Assembly (NCBI GenBank): GCA_905178155.1 | Contig: CAJINV010000016.1 | Span: 897,386 to 961,385 of the forward strand | Length of the DNA stretch: 64,000 nucleotides | DNA from: Amoebophrya sp. A120 | Lineage: Eukaryota; Sar; Dinophyceae; Syndiniales; Amoebophryaceae | Direction: 5' to 3' | Shown: positions 1 to 13,900 of the stretch, one piece after another | Layout of the letters: the number at the start of each line of letters is the position of its first letter | Position numbering within the stretch: position 1 is the first letter of the stretch | Notes under the pieces: model-generated | Databases searched by the model: none | Seen by the model: the letters and a program-made list of their open reading frames with translations, nothing else | What the model was told of the DNA's origin: nothing | Made by a program: the position numbers and the translations under genes

Positions 1-251
1 TGACTTGCTCAAACGTTACAATCTCAAACGTTACAATAGAATCTGGAATTTGTGTTGCATGATTAGCATGACAGACTCGCACAGCGTCCCACCTTTTGCA
101 ACACAAATTTCGCCACATTCTAGTGAAGATTGAGACTCCGGATCTTATCATGCGCAGTCCTATGAGAGTTGGCTAGATCATGCACTTCTTGCATCACAGA
201 CTTCCGGATTCTATTGCAACGCTTGAGATTGTAGCACCTGAGCAGGTTATA
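1..251. mobile_element. Introner, family G (left end just off-window)
   Basis: The outer arms (CTCAAACGTTACA at the left, its diverged complement at 214-245) form long inverted repeats. The right end is ...GGTTATA followed by AAAAT. Comparing the arms, the element should start about 2 nt before base 1, so the window opens inside an intron. Confidence 0.75.
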
Positions 252-3200
252 AAAATGATCTTCCTCGACCGGAGAATCGGGGTCGAAGTGTACCCGGTGG
301 ACGGGTGGACCGACCATTTACATGCGTATGCAGTGCAAAAGTATCGTACTCGTACTAATTGCAGTTTATGCATTACAAATCTAGTTCTTAAACGTAAATC
401 CGCATTACAAATTCAAGTCTGTAAGTAATGCTGAGCCAATTTGTATTGCGATTTATACTAGTACGATACAACTTTTGTACAGGATAATGCGCGACTGCAA
501 GCGATCATCCAAACCCGGCACGAGAGTCTGCTCGCAGCAGGTTACAACTGGGGGAACGTGGTGAAGGATGTTGAGCCACTGTACCCAACCGTGAGTTCCC
601 TGGACGAGTTGCAGACGGAGAAGTTACCCGCTTTGCCGGTCAGGAAGTCGAAGCCGGTGTATTGGCAACATCTTCAGGCAATGATGTTAGGTGGGACCAC
701 ATCTTCGCAAAGTACTATGGACAACGACTTGGTGAAATTCCACGACTTCAGTCTCCAATTGCAGACCATCAATGCGAGGTTTGGGATCAAGGACATCGCG
801 TTATCCGACGTGTTTCTTCTCGACAGCTCCGATGGGACGATCGTGAAAATTCTCGATCCCGTCAAGTGCCGGGAAATCTTCGCGCAGGGCTGTCTCAGTT
901 TGAAGGTCGGGGATCGCATTGAAGCATTTTGGAGGAGGCCACTGGATAGCAGCAGTGGTTCTAGTTTGAATCGAAGCGGATCCGCCTCTTTTTCCCGGAA
1001 TCATGGTCGCAGTACTACATCAGGAGCTGCAGGAGCCTCCGCGGCGAGAAGTACAACATCCTCTCCCTCTCACCAGCAAAACCAGTTCCACAAGCACCAA
1101 GCCGACGACTTGCAGCAGATCCAGCAGAGAGGCAGGGAACTTGCCTCGGACAACAACAGCAAAACCACTTGGATCGAGACCCATCCGGTGGAGCGGCGGG
1201 AATTCGTCCGAAGACCGGTTTTCAACTTGCAAAAAGTCCTGATCGTCCGCGACCGGTTCAAAGTTGCAAGGGACCTGACTTCCGTTTTCGACAAAATCAA
1301 AACCGAAAACTTCGACCAGCCGACGGTTGAGAAGATCAAGATGTTCATGCCCGGGTATGATGAGGTCTATCAGAAGGTCCACGGCTTTCCGGTGGGCACG
1401 CGCATCTGGAACAAGATCACCGGCTCCGTGGGCGAAATCGTCGCGGTGGAAAGTAGTTCCATCGGGAACGAACTCTTCGCAACAGTCCGGTTCTGCACTG
1501 ATGTCTGCCGGGAGGTGGAAGTGGCCCAGGCGGTCTTGCAGTTCCCATTGTGGTTTGCGAAACGGGGCTACGCAGTGAACTTTGAGGTCACGTTTGACGA
1601 GTTTGTGTATGTCCGGAATGCGTTTGAATTGGCCATCAGTGACATGGACGAAGAAGCGATTTCGGTGTTACAGGAACCGGTGCAAGAGTACAAGCAGCAG
1701 GAACAAATTGTACAAGCAGCGAATGGACGCGCGAACAATGGCAACCCGAATAATGGTGGTGTACCAGCTAAGAAATCTAAGCCCGCGACCCCGAAATCCA
1801 CTACCTCTGCTTCCAACATCCCTCAAACGGACAAGATCCAGGGCCGGATCCCCGTCGGCGCGGTGGGAATCGTGCGGAACGTCGAGCGGAAATTGGTCAT
1901 GGATAGTGACCACGACGATGGTACTCTGACGGTTGTGTCCGGGAGTACTAACAGTTACCAAATTCTCGACGTGGAATTTCGGTCCCCTCTGCTCGATTTC
2001 GCCTACAGCCGCAAGAAAATTTGGATCGGGGAAGACGCGGACGAGCTGATCAACCGGAACGAGTATAAAGTCGTGAAGAAAATCCGGTTGTTTGACAAGC
2101 ACGGGACCTTCGCTCTCCGCCCGGTGTCGCAAGCCACGCGGTACCAGATTCAGGTGGACGATCCGGTGTGGGGGGAATTAAGCCACTTCAACGCGGAAGC
2201 TGCTTCATCTGAGAGAGGAACTGGACCAGGAGCAGCAGTCGCTGGACATCCTTCTGCTCCACCTGGAGCAGGACCGCAAGGGCCGCACGCTGTGACCACA
2301 CAACCCCCTCTATCGGCTGATGCGATGATGTCAACACCTGTGGTCGTTCCGGCGGCCCGCGCCAAGGAGCCCGCGAAGCCTGCCAACGGGACGATTGCGT
2401 GGCGTCGGGTGCCGTTGGAGTACGTGAACGAAGCCCTGGTGCGTTCGCTGTTCGACGAGGAAACAAAACAAGACTTGATCGACGGTTGGGCGAATAACAG
2501 TCGACAGCTGAAAGAGGATTTGAAGATCATGCGGGCAGTGAGACAGCGACGATTGAGCAACACAGCAAGGACGAAAGCGGAGAACCGAGCGGATGCGGGG
2601 AATTTTTCAGCAGCTGCTGGTAATCGCGGTGGTGGAAATAATAGTAGAAACAACTACCGGGGAAGATCTGTCTCCATCGACCCGTCCTCTGCGACGAGTC
2701 CGAGCATGCATCCCTCATCCTCCGCCAGTCCGTCCCGGGGCACAGAGCCGCACTCCCCAGCGGAGAGTGCCACGTCGCACGGCAGTAGTACGGCGAAAAA
2801 GCGCCGCGACCCCTCTGGTACGAGGCAAAGAGCTGGTGGGCGTGGTGGACCTGAGGCAGCGTCGTCCTCTGGCGCGCGCAGCCATTCCATCGACTCCATG
2901 AGTCCCACAGCAAAAGCACGGACGGAAGCTTACGGAGTGGGCAGTTCTTCTGCCGCGATGAACAGTAAATCTGTTGCATCTCGACCGGTTTCCTCCCCGA
3001 AGCAGGGACCGAGTTCTACTACTCCGAAAGCGCCAGGGGCTGCTGGTGCAACATCATCTCCCGCCGGGTCAACAGCAGCTTCAAAAAGAGTGGCGTCACC
3101 CGCCCCGAAGGCTATGGCGAAACGCGCGGATCATGGGAGTGCTGGCGCGAGGGGGAGAAGCCGGAGTCGGTCGTTCAGCGTGGAGCCGGAGCGGGAGGGT

Positions 3201-5180
3201 GCAGAAGTTGTTATGCAGCCTCCATCGATGACCTCCGCAGCTACTTCGACAACCTACACTGGGACCCCGTTTCCACACACTGGAGGAACAAGTGCAGAAG
3301 TTCCATCTGAACAAGGGCCAAACCAAAGACTCTCGCACCCTACAAGAATTTCTTCCCCACGCGTGGTAGGACCTCATTCTTCAGGCCCTGGTGCCATCCC
3401 GGCCGGGTTCGCCCTCTCTCCCTTGTTGCAAAACGCCCTGGACACCTTTCCGAAGGAATCAATGGAACAAACGAAACCGCCGCATATCACATGTAAAAAT
3501 GTCTGGGTCTGGAAGAGTCATGCTGTTTCTGCATGACACGGAAGGTCTGGCATGGAAGCTCTAGCATCACAGGTTTCGAGAAGCAAGCTTCCGCAATGCC
3601 GAACCCGCATGACAAATCCCCCATTTTCTTTGTGACAGAAAGTGGGCAGCTTTTGCTACCCATGCATGAGAGATTTTTGTGTGTTCTCAAATGCGCATCA
3701 CAAGTTCGGATCCTTCCAGACCCAGACATTTTTGCACTTGATACCGCAGCCGAAGAAGCGACTGACGGCAAAAACGCCGGACCCGGAGTTCATTATGACC
3801 ATCGAGGACCACGGACCAATGGGAGGTGGGTCAACGGCGGTGGATCGTGCGTTGCGTGTTGACAAGTCGGAGGACGAGTTGCTGTTCCTCACCCCCGTGC
3901 CGGAGTCGTCGGAAGCTGGGAAGATGGCGATGCCGGCGACTGTGCCAGAAACGCTTACTTCATCTTCGGACACACCCCCGGCGCAACAGCGCGAGCACCG
4001 CATTGCGTCGAACGTGTTTCAGCAACAGGAACAATTTTCAGCCGGATCCACAGCTGCCTCCTCCAGCACCTGTCCGACGATCGCGGACCAAATCAGGTTC
4101 CAAAAAGCGAAGGAAAAAGCGGAGGAGTTGTTGCGCCGCGTGCCCGTGCAGCCAGTGATGTGGCAACAGGAGAACGCGAAATCGCCACTGGAAATGGTTC
4201 TCTACCCCGCCGAGGAAGATAGCGCTAATTATGCGCAAGATAGAACGAAGATGAAAACCAGCAAAGAGGCCCCCGAAGCAGACGGACAAGTAGAACTGGC
4301 TCGGGCCGCCGTGCCCTTTTCAGTAGAGGACATCGCAGAGGACCTGGACGAGCAGACGAGAACATCAATTGCCGGCGAAGCAGCTGCTGTGCCTAGAACA
4401 ATGACCTCTAGTACAACAACTACAGAGGAACGGACGAAGCGGCGTAGGTTTTCCTCCGGTGAGATTTCCACCGCGTCCACCTCTACCCGAGCGTCCACCT
4501 CCACCCGAGACCCTGCCGGCCGATCTCGATCCGAAGACCCCAATCGCGATGACCACTACGCGCGAAGCCGGTCGGACAGTGAGGATTACGACCGCCCGGC
4601 ATTGGAGTTGCAGCCGAGCAGTCTGCAGTTAGAAAAGGAACAGCGGGAGATCGACATGATTCTGCGACCGGAATTCGAGCGGGTAATGCACATCGAAATG
4701 CCGAAAGATCTTGATGCACCTGTTACCGCCGGAGGAGCAGCGTCGTCCTCGAGTGGGCAGGAAATGAGCACAACTGCAGGAGCACGAGCAGGAGCATCAA
4801 CAGGAAGCAGCAGTGCCAGTTCGTCTCTTGCTGCAAGAGGGAGTGGAACAACAGCAGCAGGTGCTGCTCAGGCGCTGACCTACGCGAGCCCCCCGTCGCC
4901 GAGTGTTGGAGGTAAAATGCTGTGATTGATTTTTGTTGTTGTATAAGCGGTTCGATTCTTTTTCTTTCTCATTGCAGCGAGCTACTTGTTATCGCAATTT
5001 CAAGAATTATATATTATTATTTCGCATTTCCACATCTCAGGTCGCCACCTCCAACCTCCGATGCTGTCGTCTGCTGTCGAAGAAGATTTCCAGCCTGTCT
5101 CCCTTCCGCAGTTAATCGAGCAGAGCTCCCAGGAGTGCGACTCGGTCCCCGCGCTATGCTGGATGAAGTCGCAGAATTGA
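252..5180 (+). CDS. Large low-complexity protein, 3' part (5' end off-window)
   Basis: Exons 252-326, 492-3484, 3749-4911 and 5041-5180 join into one open frame of 1,457 codons including the TGA stop; the N-terminus is before the window. Two introns are introners (families A and B); the last, 4912-5040, is an ordinary GT-AG intron. I do not recognise the product. The middle has folded-looking stretches (for example GTRIWNKITGSVGEIV and GRIPVGAVGIVRNVE) that could be SH3-like beta barrels; the second faintly recalls the SH3-like part of XRN1-type exonucleases, but this is weak. From about 2600 on the protein is Ser/Ala/Gly/Arg-rich and probably disordered, ending in an acidic tail. Frame continuity across all three junctions supports the gene model. 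Confidence 0.75.
327..486 (-). mobile_element. Introner, family A, reversed orientation
   Basis: Target duplication ATGCG at 322-326 and 487-491. Arms match GCAAAAGTATCGTACT. The interior matches the reverse complement of the copy at 52227-52376, so this one lies the other way round, yet its removal still joins His-Ala to Arg-Leu in frame. Confidence 0.9.
3485..3743 (+). mobile_element. Introner, family B
   Basis: Target duplication CCGCA at 3480-3484 and 3744-3748. Arms TGTCTGGGTCTGGAAG and complement. Removal joins ...Lys-Pro-Pro to Gln-Pro-Lys-Lys in frame. Without removal the frame stops at 3536. Confidence 0.92.
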
Positions 5181-7941
5181 TGACCCGAAGGAAAAAGTGC
5201 ACGAAAATTATGCACGTAGGCGACGCAAGAAGAAGAACGGGATTGATTGATGCTGTTTGATTTTTTTACGTCTTCTGCTCATCCGTTTTCGTTTTCCACA
5301 AGGCGGAGTACACACTTGTAATGAGTAGCATTGTCACCCGTTACCAGAAAATGGATTAGAGCAGTAAAGCTATATTTGTTTTACTATCTGACTGGATTGA
5401 GTTTTTTTATGGAACTTTGAATAAATAATGATTGATGACTTGTTATAGTTCTGTTGGTATCGATTTCGACGTGTGCGGTCGTGCAGGAGAAATTGAAATT
5501 GTAGTATATGACAACAACATCTAATGAGCGATGGATTTGGAGACAATAGAAAAATTGCGCGTAAAAATTTGGACGTCCTTCCACTCCTGCGCGACCGCGA
5601 TTCTTGCTTTCACCACTTTTCATTGCAACTGGAAACAACTACCGCGTTGGTACATGTCGTAGGTTTTTGGAAGTTTTGACGATTTTGGGAATAAAGATCA
5701 GAAAAAGAAATATTGTAGCGGTCTTTTCCCGATCGTGGCAATCTGTGCGTTAGAGTTGTCCTAGCTTGCAACAACAAACGCGCTTGTCATAGATGAAGCT
5801 GAAGAAGTGTCAAAAAGGCATCAAGTCTGTGTTCAAATTTGCTTTCCGGCTTGACGCAGCTATTGGATTGCCTTGGTCCTCTGAGCGTAGTTCGTGCTGC
5901 ATTTTTACCGCAGGGGCTCTGTCTGTTAAGCGGCTGCAATCCGCGCGCGGGGGGGACCACGGCGCGCGCGACGCGTCCCGGCTCTGGCGCCATTTGGTTG
6001 AAACAAAAGCCGGCCATGGGGCGCGTGCCCAAGCGGGCGCGGGTTAGGGTGTGAGCGGTCGCAGTGTGCGCGTAGTTTTTGGCGGCACAGAAGGCACGCA
6101 AACCCAGGGCAAAACAGATGGCCGCAGCTGGCACGTACCACGAGAAGGCGGCGGCCTGGGCCGAAGTGGAGCAGCTCAGCAGCCGGGTGCCGTCCGATGA
6201 CGAGGGGCCGAAGGCGCACAACCACACGCACGCAGTCGCTTGGCCGTGATGGGAGACGGAAGAAGGAGCAAGCTCGGGCGCCGGGGGAGGGGAAGGAAGC
6301 GAGGAACCCGAGAAGGGCCCGGGCCCGCCCTCCTGCGACCGTATTGCGTTGGCGCTCGCGGTTGGGGCCTGCCAGGTCGGCCCGGGGCCCTTGCTGGCAG
6401 GCGCCTGCCGCGCATGGTAGTGGCGCCGCGGCCCACGAGCCCCCGGAAGCGGGAGGCCCGGCCCGCTTGGATAGGATGGCGTGGGGCGCCCGCCCGCGTT
6501 CGTAGGGCCTTCCTTCAGTCTATGCAGTGCTTGGCCCCCGTGCCGGGCCGCGGGCGGTCGCGCCCCGCCCCCTCCCTGTGCATGGCGGCGCGCGCAGCCC
6601 CGAGCTTTTTCGAGCTCTAACGGCGCGAACGCCGCCGCCGCCGGGGCCGAGCGGCGTGTTTCTGTGGGGAAGGCGGAAGCACAGCACGCGGGTGCGCTAC
6701 CTATTCGCCCAGTCCTGCACAGGACTGGGCTTCATACACCGCGCGACGAAAATGAACAGGATTTGCGACGAGGGCCGCGCCCATTCCTGTGGTAGAGTGG
6801 TGGCCGCGCGCCGCGGCCCGGGAAATCGCTCCCGCCCCCGTTTTGCAGGCCGGCAGGCGTGGCGCAGGGCCCGCAGGCCCGCCTCCCTCTGCCTTGCTTC
6901 CGGGCGCTGGCTACTCCTACCGGCGAGGGGGAGCGCAGACAGGCCGGCGGATGGCGCCGCTTTGATTGTGTTCGCGCCGCCGCCTCCATAGGCGTGCGAA
7001 AGAAACAAAGAAAGTCGGCAAGGGAAGCAAAGTCGGCGCCGGGCCCGGGTTTTTATCTTTATCCCCATGCGCGCGCCCCTCAGTTTGGGCCGGGAAAGCA
7101 GCTGCTCGAGGCGCTGCTGCATGCAGGGTAGCGGCCGTTTTCCCTTTTTTCGGTCGGGCGGTTCCTCCGGAAATGTCGCGCTTTCCCGGAGTGGGCGCAC
7201 TTTGTGCGGCAACTGGGTGGCCGTGTTGCGCTGGCTTTGATGGAAGACCAGCAGATAGGCCGGCTCATCACCGATTTCATTCTTTAAGAAATGTTGTCGA
7301 GGCGCCAACCCCCCGATCGCCTTTTATTTATGATTTTGGTTTTGTATTTGTTCCGGCGATCGACATCGAGCGATGTCCTGTGTGGTTGACGAGTGTTGTG
7401 AGGTATGTGCAGTGGCTAACTACTTCGGCGCTTCTGCGCGGTGAGCTTGCTCTGGTTGGCCGCGCCGCTTCGGTTGCGTGCCATCATATTGAGATGGACA
7501 CTACCGTTGTAGTTGTTGACTCGTGTGCGGTTGTGTGAAGATTGTCTTCAACGAAAGAGCGGGAGTGCACCCAATGTGACATCTTCTTCTTCAGGCACAG
7601 TATGACTGGTGGATTTTTTTACGCCGAAGAATATGGCGTCAGCAAAAAGTACGCAGCTGATTGGCGCTCTTTGCAACGCCGATATACTTAAGTACTGCTG
7701 CTAGTTGCGCCGGATGGCGACCTTGTCCCGGAACATCATGCTCTCCATATCAATACCAGGCCAACCAAATTATATCCTTCCGGAGCTCATCACGACTGCA
7801 TTGGCAGCAACATCCGGGCGGGCGGAGATGTTTCTGACGATCCCGACGCGGGGGATATGCGACCCCTTGCAGGACAACAGAAGGGGGGTCACATCCTGAT
7901 CTCAAGGTTTCGGGCACGACCCAAGAAGATGACCACAGAAG
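5181..7941. other. No clear gene; G+C-rich island at about 5940-7200
   Basis: The first 700 bases are A+T-rich intergenic DNA. From about 5940 to 7200 the sequence becomes strongly G+C-rich and CpG-rich, with open frames in several overlapping frames on both strands, as expected from base composition alone. A 24-nt perfect hairpin lies at 6707-6730. I find no recognisable protein or RNA in it. Between 7700 and 7940 short open frames might hold an upstream exon of the next gene. Confidence 0.6.
6707..6730. repeat. Perfect inverted repeat in the G+C-rich island
   Basis: GCCCAGTCCTG, a CA centre, then the exact complement CAGGACTGGGC: 11-bp arms able to form a hairpin. Role unknown. Confidence 0.7.
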
Positions 7942-10900
7942 ATGATTCCGGAGGACGGTTTTGTTGATGAAGCGCTCGTGCACATTATCCTATGTAAAAC
8001 CGTCCCCACCCAAAAGTTGTAATGCAAATCTGCATGCTGAAAATGTTTCTCATGCGGAGCCCCATGGTAGCCATTTTCAAATGCTATCTGGTAGTTTGTC
8101 ATGCTGGAATCACGATAAGGTAGCCAATTTGTCATGCCGCTGCACCAGCTAAACAGGATTACACTACGAACCCGATAAACTTGTCATGCTTGACAGCCAA
8201 AACTTGGGGATTTGTGTTGCAGATTTGACAGCTTGACTATACAGAGGGTGGGGACGTTTTTACTCAGGATACACATCGCTTGCGAGCAGAACATTTTCCC
8301 CACTACCTCGCCGAAAACCAAGAGGAAACGCTTCCTGAAGGTGCATGAAACCTTCATGCAAATCTATGAAGAGGCAGAAGGTACAGGGCCTGGAAGAAGT
8401 GCTTCTGCAGTGTCTTTTTGCTTGACAGTAGTTCGTTGCGTCTTCAAGTACAGAAGAAGTGCCAATGATGAATGTCAACGTTGTACATGTTGAGGACAAC
8501 TAATACAGTCGCTTTTGTCGTGTGCATGTTGAGTATACTAGTCTACTCAACATCTTGTCTCATGCTTTTCAAGCGCTCATCATCTAAATCTTTCTCACAA
8601 CTACAGGTGACAGCAGCCAAATCAACAGCGTGCGAGAGACGTACAGTGCGAGTTTATCGAAAGGGAAATCCGTCGGGGGCACACCGCTTCTTCACACCGA
8701 AAATTTATTGCTTCGCTATCATTAGTATCTATGCAGAATCAGTAGCACTAGCTGTGCATGATGCCGCCTATGAGGGACTGCTGGGAGGTATGTTTTGACA
8801 CGCCAAAAGAATGTACTGTGAGTCCAGAGGTGATAAGGAAGTAGCAGGAGGTAAATTAATAAATCGTATATTCTCGCGGTCGCGGTCGTGGTGCGGATGT
8901 AGTCGCTCGCATTTTTCCCTTGCAGACTCTGCACTGCAAAAGCGGTGGGAGCAGCTCCAGGTTATTACCAAGACGGTGCCGGACCAGTTTGTCTGTATTG
9001 GTACGATCCCAGTTGTGACATCGGCGACCACGGCCTCCGTCGCTGCGGCAGGCTCTTCCTCGACTTCTGCCTCTTCCCCGGTGGTCAGCAGCCCCATCAT
9101 TCGCGTCACCACGCCGCCGTTCTACAGCACGAGGAATAACAATTTGAACCCGCAAAATAGTTTTGGCACGACCTCTACCTCGACCTCCAGTCGGGCGCCG
9201 AGCGCAGCGGCTGCGTCCTCGTCCACCTCGCCCCGGAAAAATTCACCACCGGAACAAGGGGGCCGTGTGCGTTTGGGAGCAGGCTCACCAACTTTTCCAA
9301 ACGCGGCAGTTGCACCAGCAGGAGGACCAGCAGCCGCAAATATGACCGCGAAGGAGCAGTACAGCTCGACGGGAGCGGCCCGCGCCAGGGTGGAGCGCGA
9401 AGTGCACGCGGTGGGATGCAGTGGGGGAGGTGGGAGCAGTGGCAGCAGCAGCTCTTCAAGTTCTACTACTACAGCTGGTGGCAAGAAATACAACACCAAT
9501 AATTATCCACCGAACAAACCACCACCGCTCGTTGCCAACAAGGGTGCGGAACCCATGACGCAGGCGGAATTCCTGGACGCGAATGCGTACGATATAACTC
9601 CTGCTCTTGGTTCAGCTAGGTCCTCAAATCCCTCATCTTCGAAAGAGATAGTACACAGATGTACTAGCCCGTCATCCAGCACGACAACGAGAGGACTCGA
9701 CACATCATCATCATCGGCGGCAAGTTCTTCCAGCAGCAGCTCTAGCTCATCCAGTGCTCCTGCGGGCGAGGGAGAAAATATTACAGAGTCAAAAAAAGGA
9801 ACATCATCTTCTTCATCTTCACCCGGAGGTCGTCGGGAAGATGCGTCAACCATCCCAAGGACACCGCCCACGCCCCCGTTGCCTGAAACAAATATTAAAC
9901 TATCGCACCTTGCAAATAATAATATTAACCGAGATCATCGAGACAAGGCACTGCACCAGCAGTCGGCGCAACAGCTAGGGACCACCACGACGAGCAAGAT
10001 CTTGACCAGAAACAAAACGCGGCGACGCAGAAAATCTTCCGCGGCAAGAACACAGCTGCTGCAGCAAAACCCGGGAAGTCATCTGAGCTCCCTGAACAGT
10101 TCCGCAGTGCTGGAAAGCTCGGACGAGGACGGAGAGATAAAGCCGCTGGACATGTCCGAAGTGAAAGCTAGCATCGGAAGGGCCATGAGACACAAACAGG
10201 GCATAGTTGGGGGTTCCTACGGGACAAGCAGTTCGCCCGAGGACGGGGATGATGTACTGACTTTTGAACGTCTGTTTCATCCGTGTTGCAAAATAGAACG
10301 CACGTATTCGTATGAATGTAGGTTTTGGCTTTGATGTTGTAACTAATGGACTGCACGAGGGGAAATTGGCATGATGGAATTTGGATTTTTTGCATGTAAA
10401 AAAAAAACAAACTCTAAAAAACTCAGGGCGACGGGGGCGTCTACAACCACCCTCACGGTGGGGGCCACAGTTCCGTCGGGAGTGAGGACGCGGGATACAC
10501 GAGAGAGGCTGAATCTCCGGACCATTTCAACAGTAGCTCCTCGTCGTCCGCTTCCGGCTCAGAAAGTGTCGACCAAAGAAAACCCGTCTTGTTCCGCCCG
10601 CTGGCGCGAGGAGGGAACAAGTCGCCGGCTTCTGCAGCTGGTGGACCTCCACTTCCAGGGGGGATGGGCACAGCGAACAAACGGGTGAACAATAAACAGG
10701 TGAAGCCGTGTAGAAATGTTGTCCTCTCGACGTAACCTAAATTGTGTGGGTACTCATGAATGAGGTATGATCTTCAAATAAATGATATGCGTTCATCTAC
10801 TTGTGACGCGAGCGCGGAAAAGGAGATGCACATATCTTGCATGAAGAACAAGAAGTGCACAGTATGATTACACAGACCTTCTCGCCTACCCCTTCTCTCT

Positions 10901-13900
10901 CTGCACCCAAAACAGGCCGCTACGACGCTCCGCGAGGTTTCGGTCACGACCGTGAAGCCGCAGAAGAGAGCGTCTCTTTCCACCTCAGACGCAACAGACA
11001 CCAGCTACGGTGTCTACCCGGGGCCCTCCCCCGGCGTCGCGTCTTTCCGGACCGGTTGCAATTCGGGTCATTATCTCGGTGGTAAATCTTCCCAAGTGTC
11101 TGTGTCATCCTATGGCGTTCTCAAACGTTACATTCTCAAGTGTTACATGAATTTGTGATGCAAGAATGGCAAAAGTCAAAGCAGGGAGGTTGCACCTGTA
11201 GCATTACAAACTCCGCACAGATTTAGGCGCTGTTTAGCCTTTCCAGATTTGTCATGCGAAGTAGCTTCACCCTGTGGATGTTGATCCTCATTTTGCATGA
11301 CAAATTCATGTAACAGCTGAGAATGTAACAGTTGAGAACGCCATACATCCCGTCGCAGCCAGGCCAGCTCGAGCTTTGTGACTGTGGCATCGCCTGGTGG
11401 TGAGAATTCCTCCTCTCCGCTGCTGAGAACGGCAGGACCTGGTCTTGATGGGAGCAGAAGTAGCGGTGTACTTTCAGAAGTCACGAGGAGTGAAAATGAT
11501 AACGGTGGGACCACAACGACAAAGAACGACGCCGCACTTCTAAGGCCCTCTGGTACTTCTAGTGCCTGCTCGTCAAAGCCGCCGAGACTAACTGGCCGCG
11601 AGTCGATCGAGAGCATGAGCTCTTGCCTCTCGAGGGACGAAGAGATGGACGGGAACGACGAAGACGGGGTGGAGCGGGCTAGTGTAGTAGACATCACCGG
11701 AAGTGCTAAAGCTAATGCAGCGGCGGACGATCATGTTGAACTCGACGCCGACCACTCTGGGGTCACTGGATGTAAAAATACACCAACTACCTCAGGCCCT
11801 GGCGGTAATACAACTACATCGTTGCAGGTGCAGCAGAGCCCAGCCGCCGGTAGTTCAATATCATCTTCGGCTAGTACTAGAAGTGCACAACTTCCAGGTC
11901 GCCCGCCCACGCTGCCAACGAAGAAGAACTCCTCAGCGGCAACAAAATCCGCTCCCTCTGCAAAACTCAGGACGTCAGAGTCTGCAACTTCAGGCACGCA
12001 AGATGATGAACATCAAGTCTCTCCTATTTTATCCGGAGGAGGTTGCACTAGTAGTGCGAGCAATTCTACCTGTTCCGTTCCGTCCCCTACAGGAGCCACT
12101 GCTTCGAAGCAGCACCAGCAGCAGTTTCGAAAACAAAACGTCCCGACTTTCACTGCACCTGCAGCCGGCGCACGACCCGCCGCGAGCTTGACGAGCTCGC
12201 TGCTTTCTCATGCCGCAAGCAGCAGTGCAAGTATGAGCGCCGGGACCACAGCCGCTGGAAATAAAATAGATTTGGTAAATACGCAGCCGGTAATGTTTCC
12301 AGGAACAACAGCCGGTAATAGTAAATTATCCGGTGCAACGTCTACAGCATCGAGGGGTGCAGCTAGTGGTCACAGCTCCTCCGGGTCGCAGAGCTATTCT
12401 TCCGGTAGGTATGCAAAAAAAACCAAATAAAGTTTCGTACTCGTTGTATGTATTCTTGCAGTACAACAGCATGACAGATCCGGTTATAATTCTTGCCTAG
12501 TTCAGCATTTTTACACGTTCTGTTTTTCTTTGTGGAAAAAGTTGCTGCTAATGCCGCTATTTCTACTCAATAGTACGAAAGCGAATACTTTTGCAATGCA
12601 TGATAGGGAAGACGTGGTGATGCGCGGGAACAACAGCAATCACGGAGCCGGAGGTGGCGGTGTAAACTCTTCCTTTTCCTCTAGGTTTTCATCTGATGGT
12701 GCTCCTCGGGGAGGTGGAACAAAAAGCAACACCAGCAAAGCTTCTTCTTCGTTCAAGAACCGACGGGCGAATTTGCTCGATTCGTTAAACACAAGTGATG
12801 AGGATGATGACGATGATAGTCACCCTGCTTTCTCGAGTTCCAATGAGGGCGGGGGCAACTCAAGCACAACGTCGGGCGCAGCGATGGTCGTTGGTGGCTC
12901 CTCTGGTGCGACGTCCTCGACGGCCCACCAACAACATCCTTTCGCGTGGGTCAAGACAGCAGGTTTGACAGGTGGCTGCAACCATTTGGCTGGAGCTGTG
13001 CCGAGCTCCAAACCGGGCGGGACGAGCAAGAGTCACCAAGTTCATCCTGGAACTAGTGGAAGCTTGAGCAGCAGTGGGCGGGCTGTGAACTACAGCAATT
13101 TTAATCACGCAGTAATGTCGACCGGGACCACGCCGGCCGACAGACTGCACGCGATGCAGAGCCGGCAGAGCCAGACGCACGCCGTGAAGGTGATTTTGGA
13201 GAAGAAAAGCTATCAGGAACAGCTGCTCCGATTAAAGCACAACGTGGACAAGGTTTCGAACGAAGACGACTGGAACGACTTAACCGAGGTAGAGCGGGAC
13301 TTCTCGACGAAGCTCGGCTACCAGTTTCTAAGCGTCACCGGGGGAGCTGCTAGTGCTACAACCGCAGGAGCAGGAGCTACTGCAGCACCCTCCGGAGGAG
13401 CCCCCGCCGGTCCTCAAAGTGGTCAGCAGGGCAACAAGAATCCGATAGGCAAAGCCGTTTTCCACTTGCTCAGTGTGCTGATAACGCAGAGTATCCACAG
13501 TAAAGTTCCCGTACACGTACAAATGCAGTCTCTGCATGACAAAACTTGCCTTCAATCCTAGTCCAGCATGACAAGTTGGACTCTGCAAGGTTGCGAAATT
13601 TGTCATGCATTTTGTACATGTGCAGGAAATTTACATTGCATACAGAGTGACATGTACGCTCGGAATGTGGACCAGGACTGGAATCCGGACCGCTTCAACG
13701 TTATGGTAGTGTCAGGATGGAAATCGACAAAGTTGAAATGATTTGTAATGCATAAAATGCATGACCAGGCGTACGTGTGTTGCAGAGCAGGCAAGTGAGC
13801 CCGATTGTAATCCTGTTTGGGGTTAGAGCTCGAGCTGCTAAAGTAGCATGAGAAAACTAGTCTTCTTTGCCTAAACAGCATGACAAACTGGATTTAGACG

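Noticed and set aside
6240-7308. Several 100-200-codon frames in the first G+C-rich island
   Set aside because: Same composition artefact; no domain, no splice logic, mutually overlapping.
10241-10434. GACGGGG at both ends of the intron 10254-10426, suggesting an introner
   Set aside because: No inverted arms and no TAT/ATA ends; a plain GT-AG intron (GTACTG...CTCAG) fits the frame.
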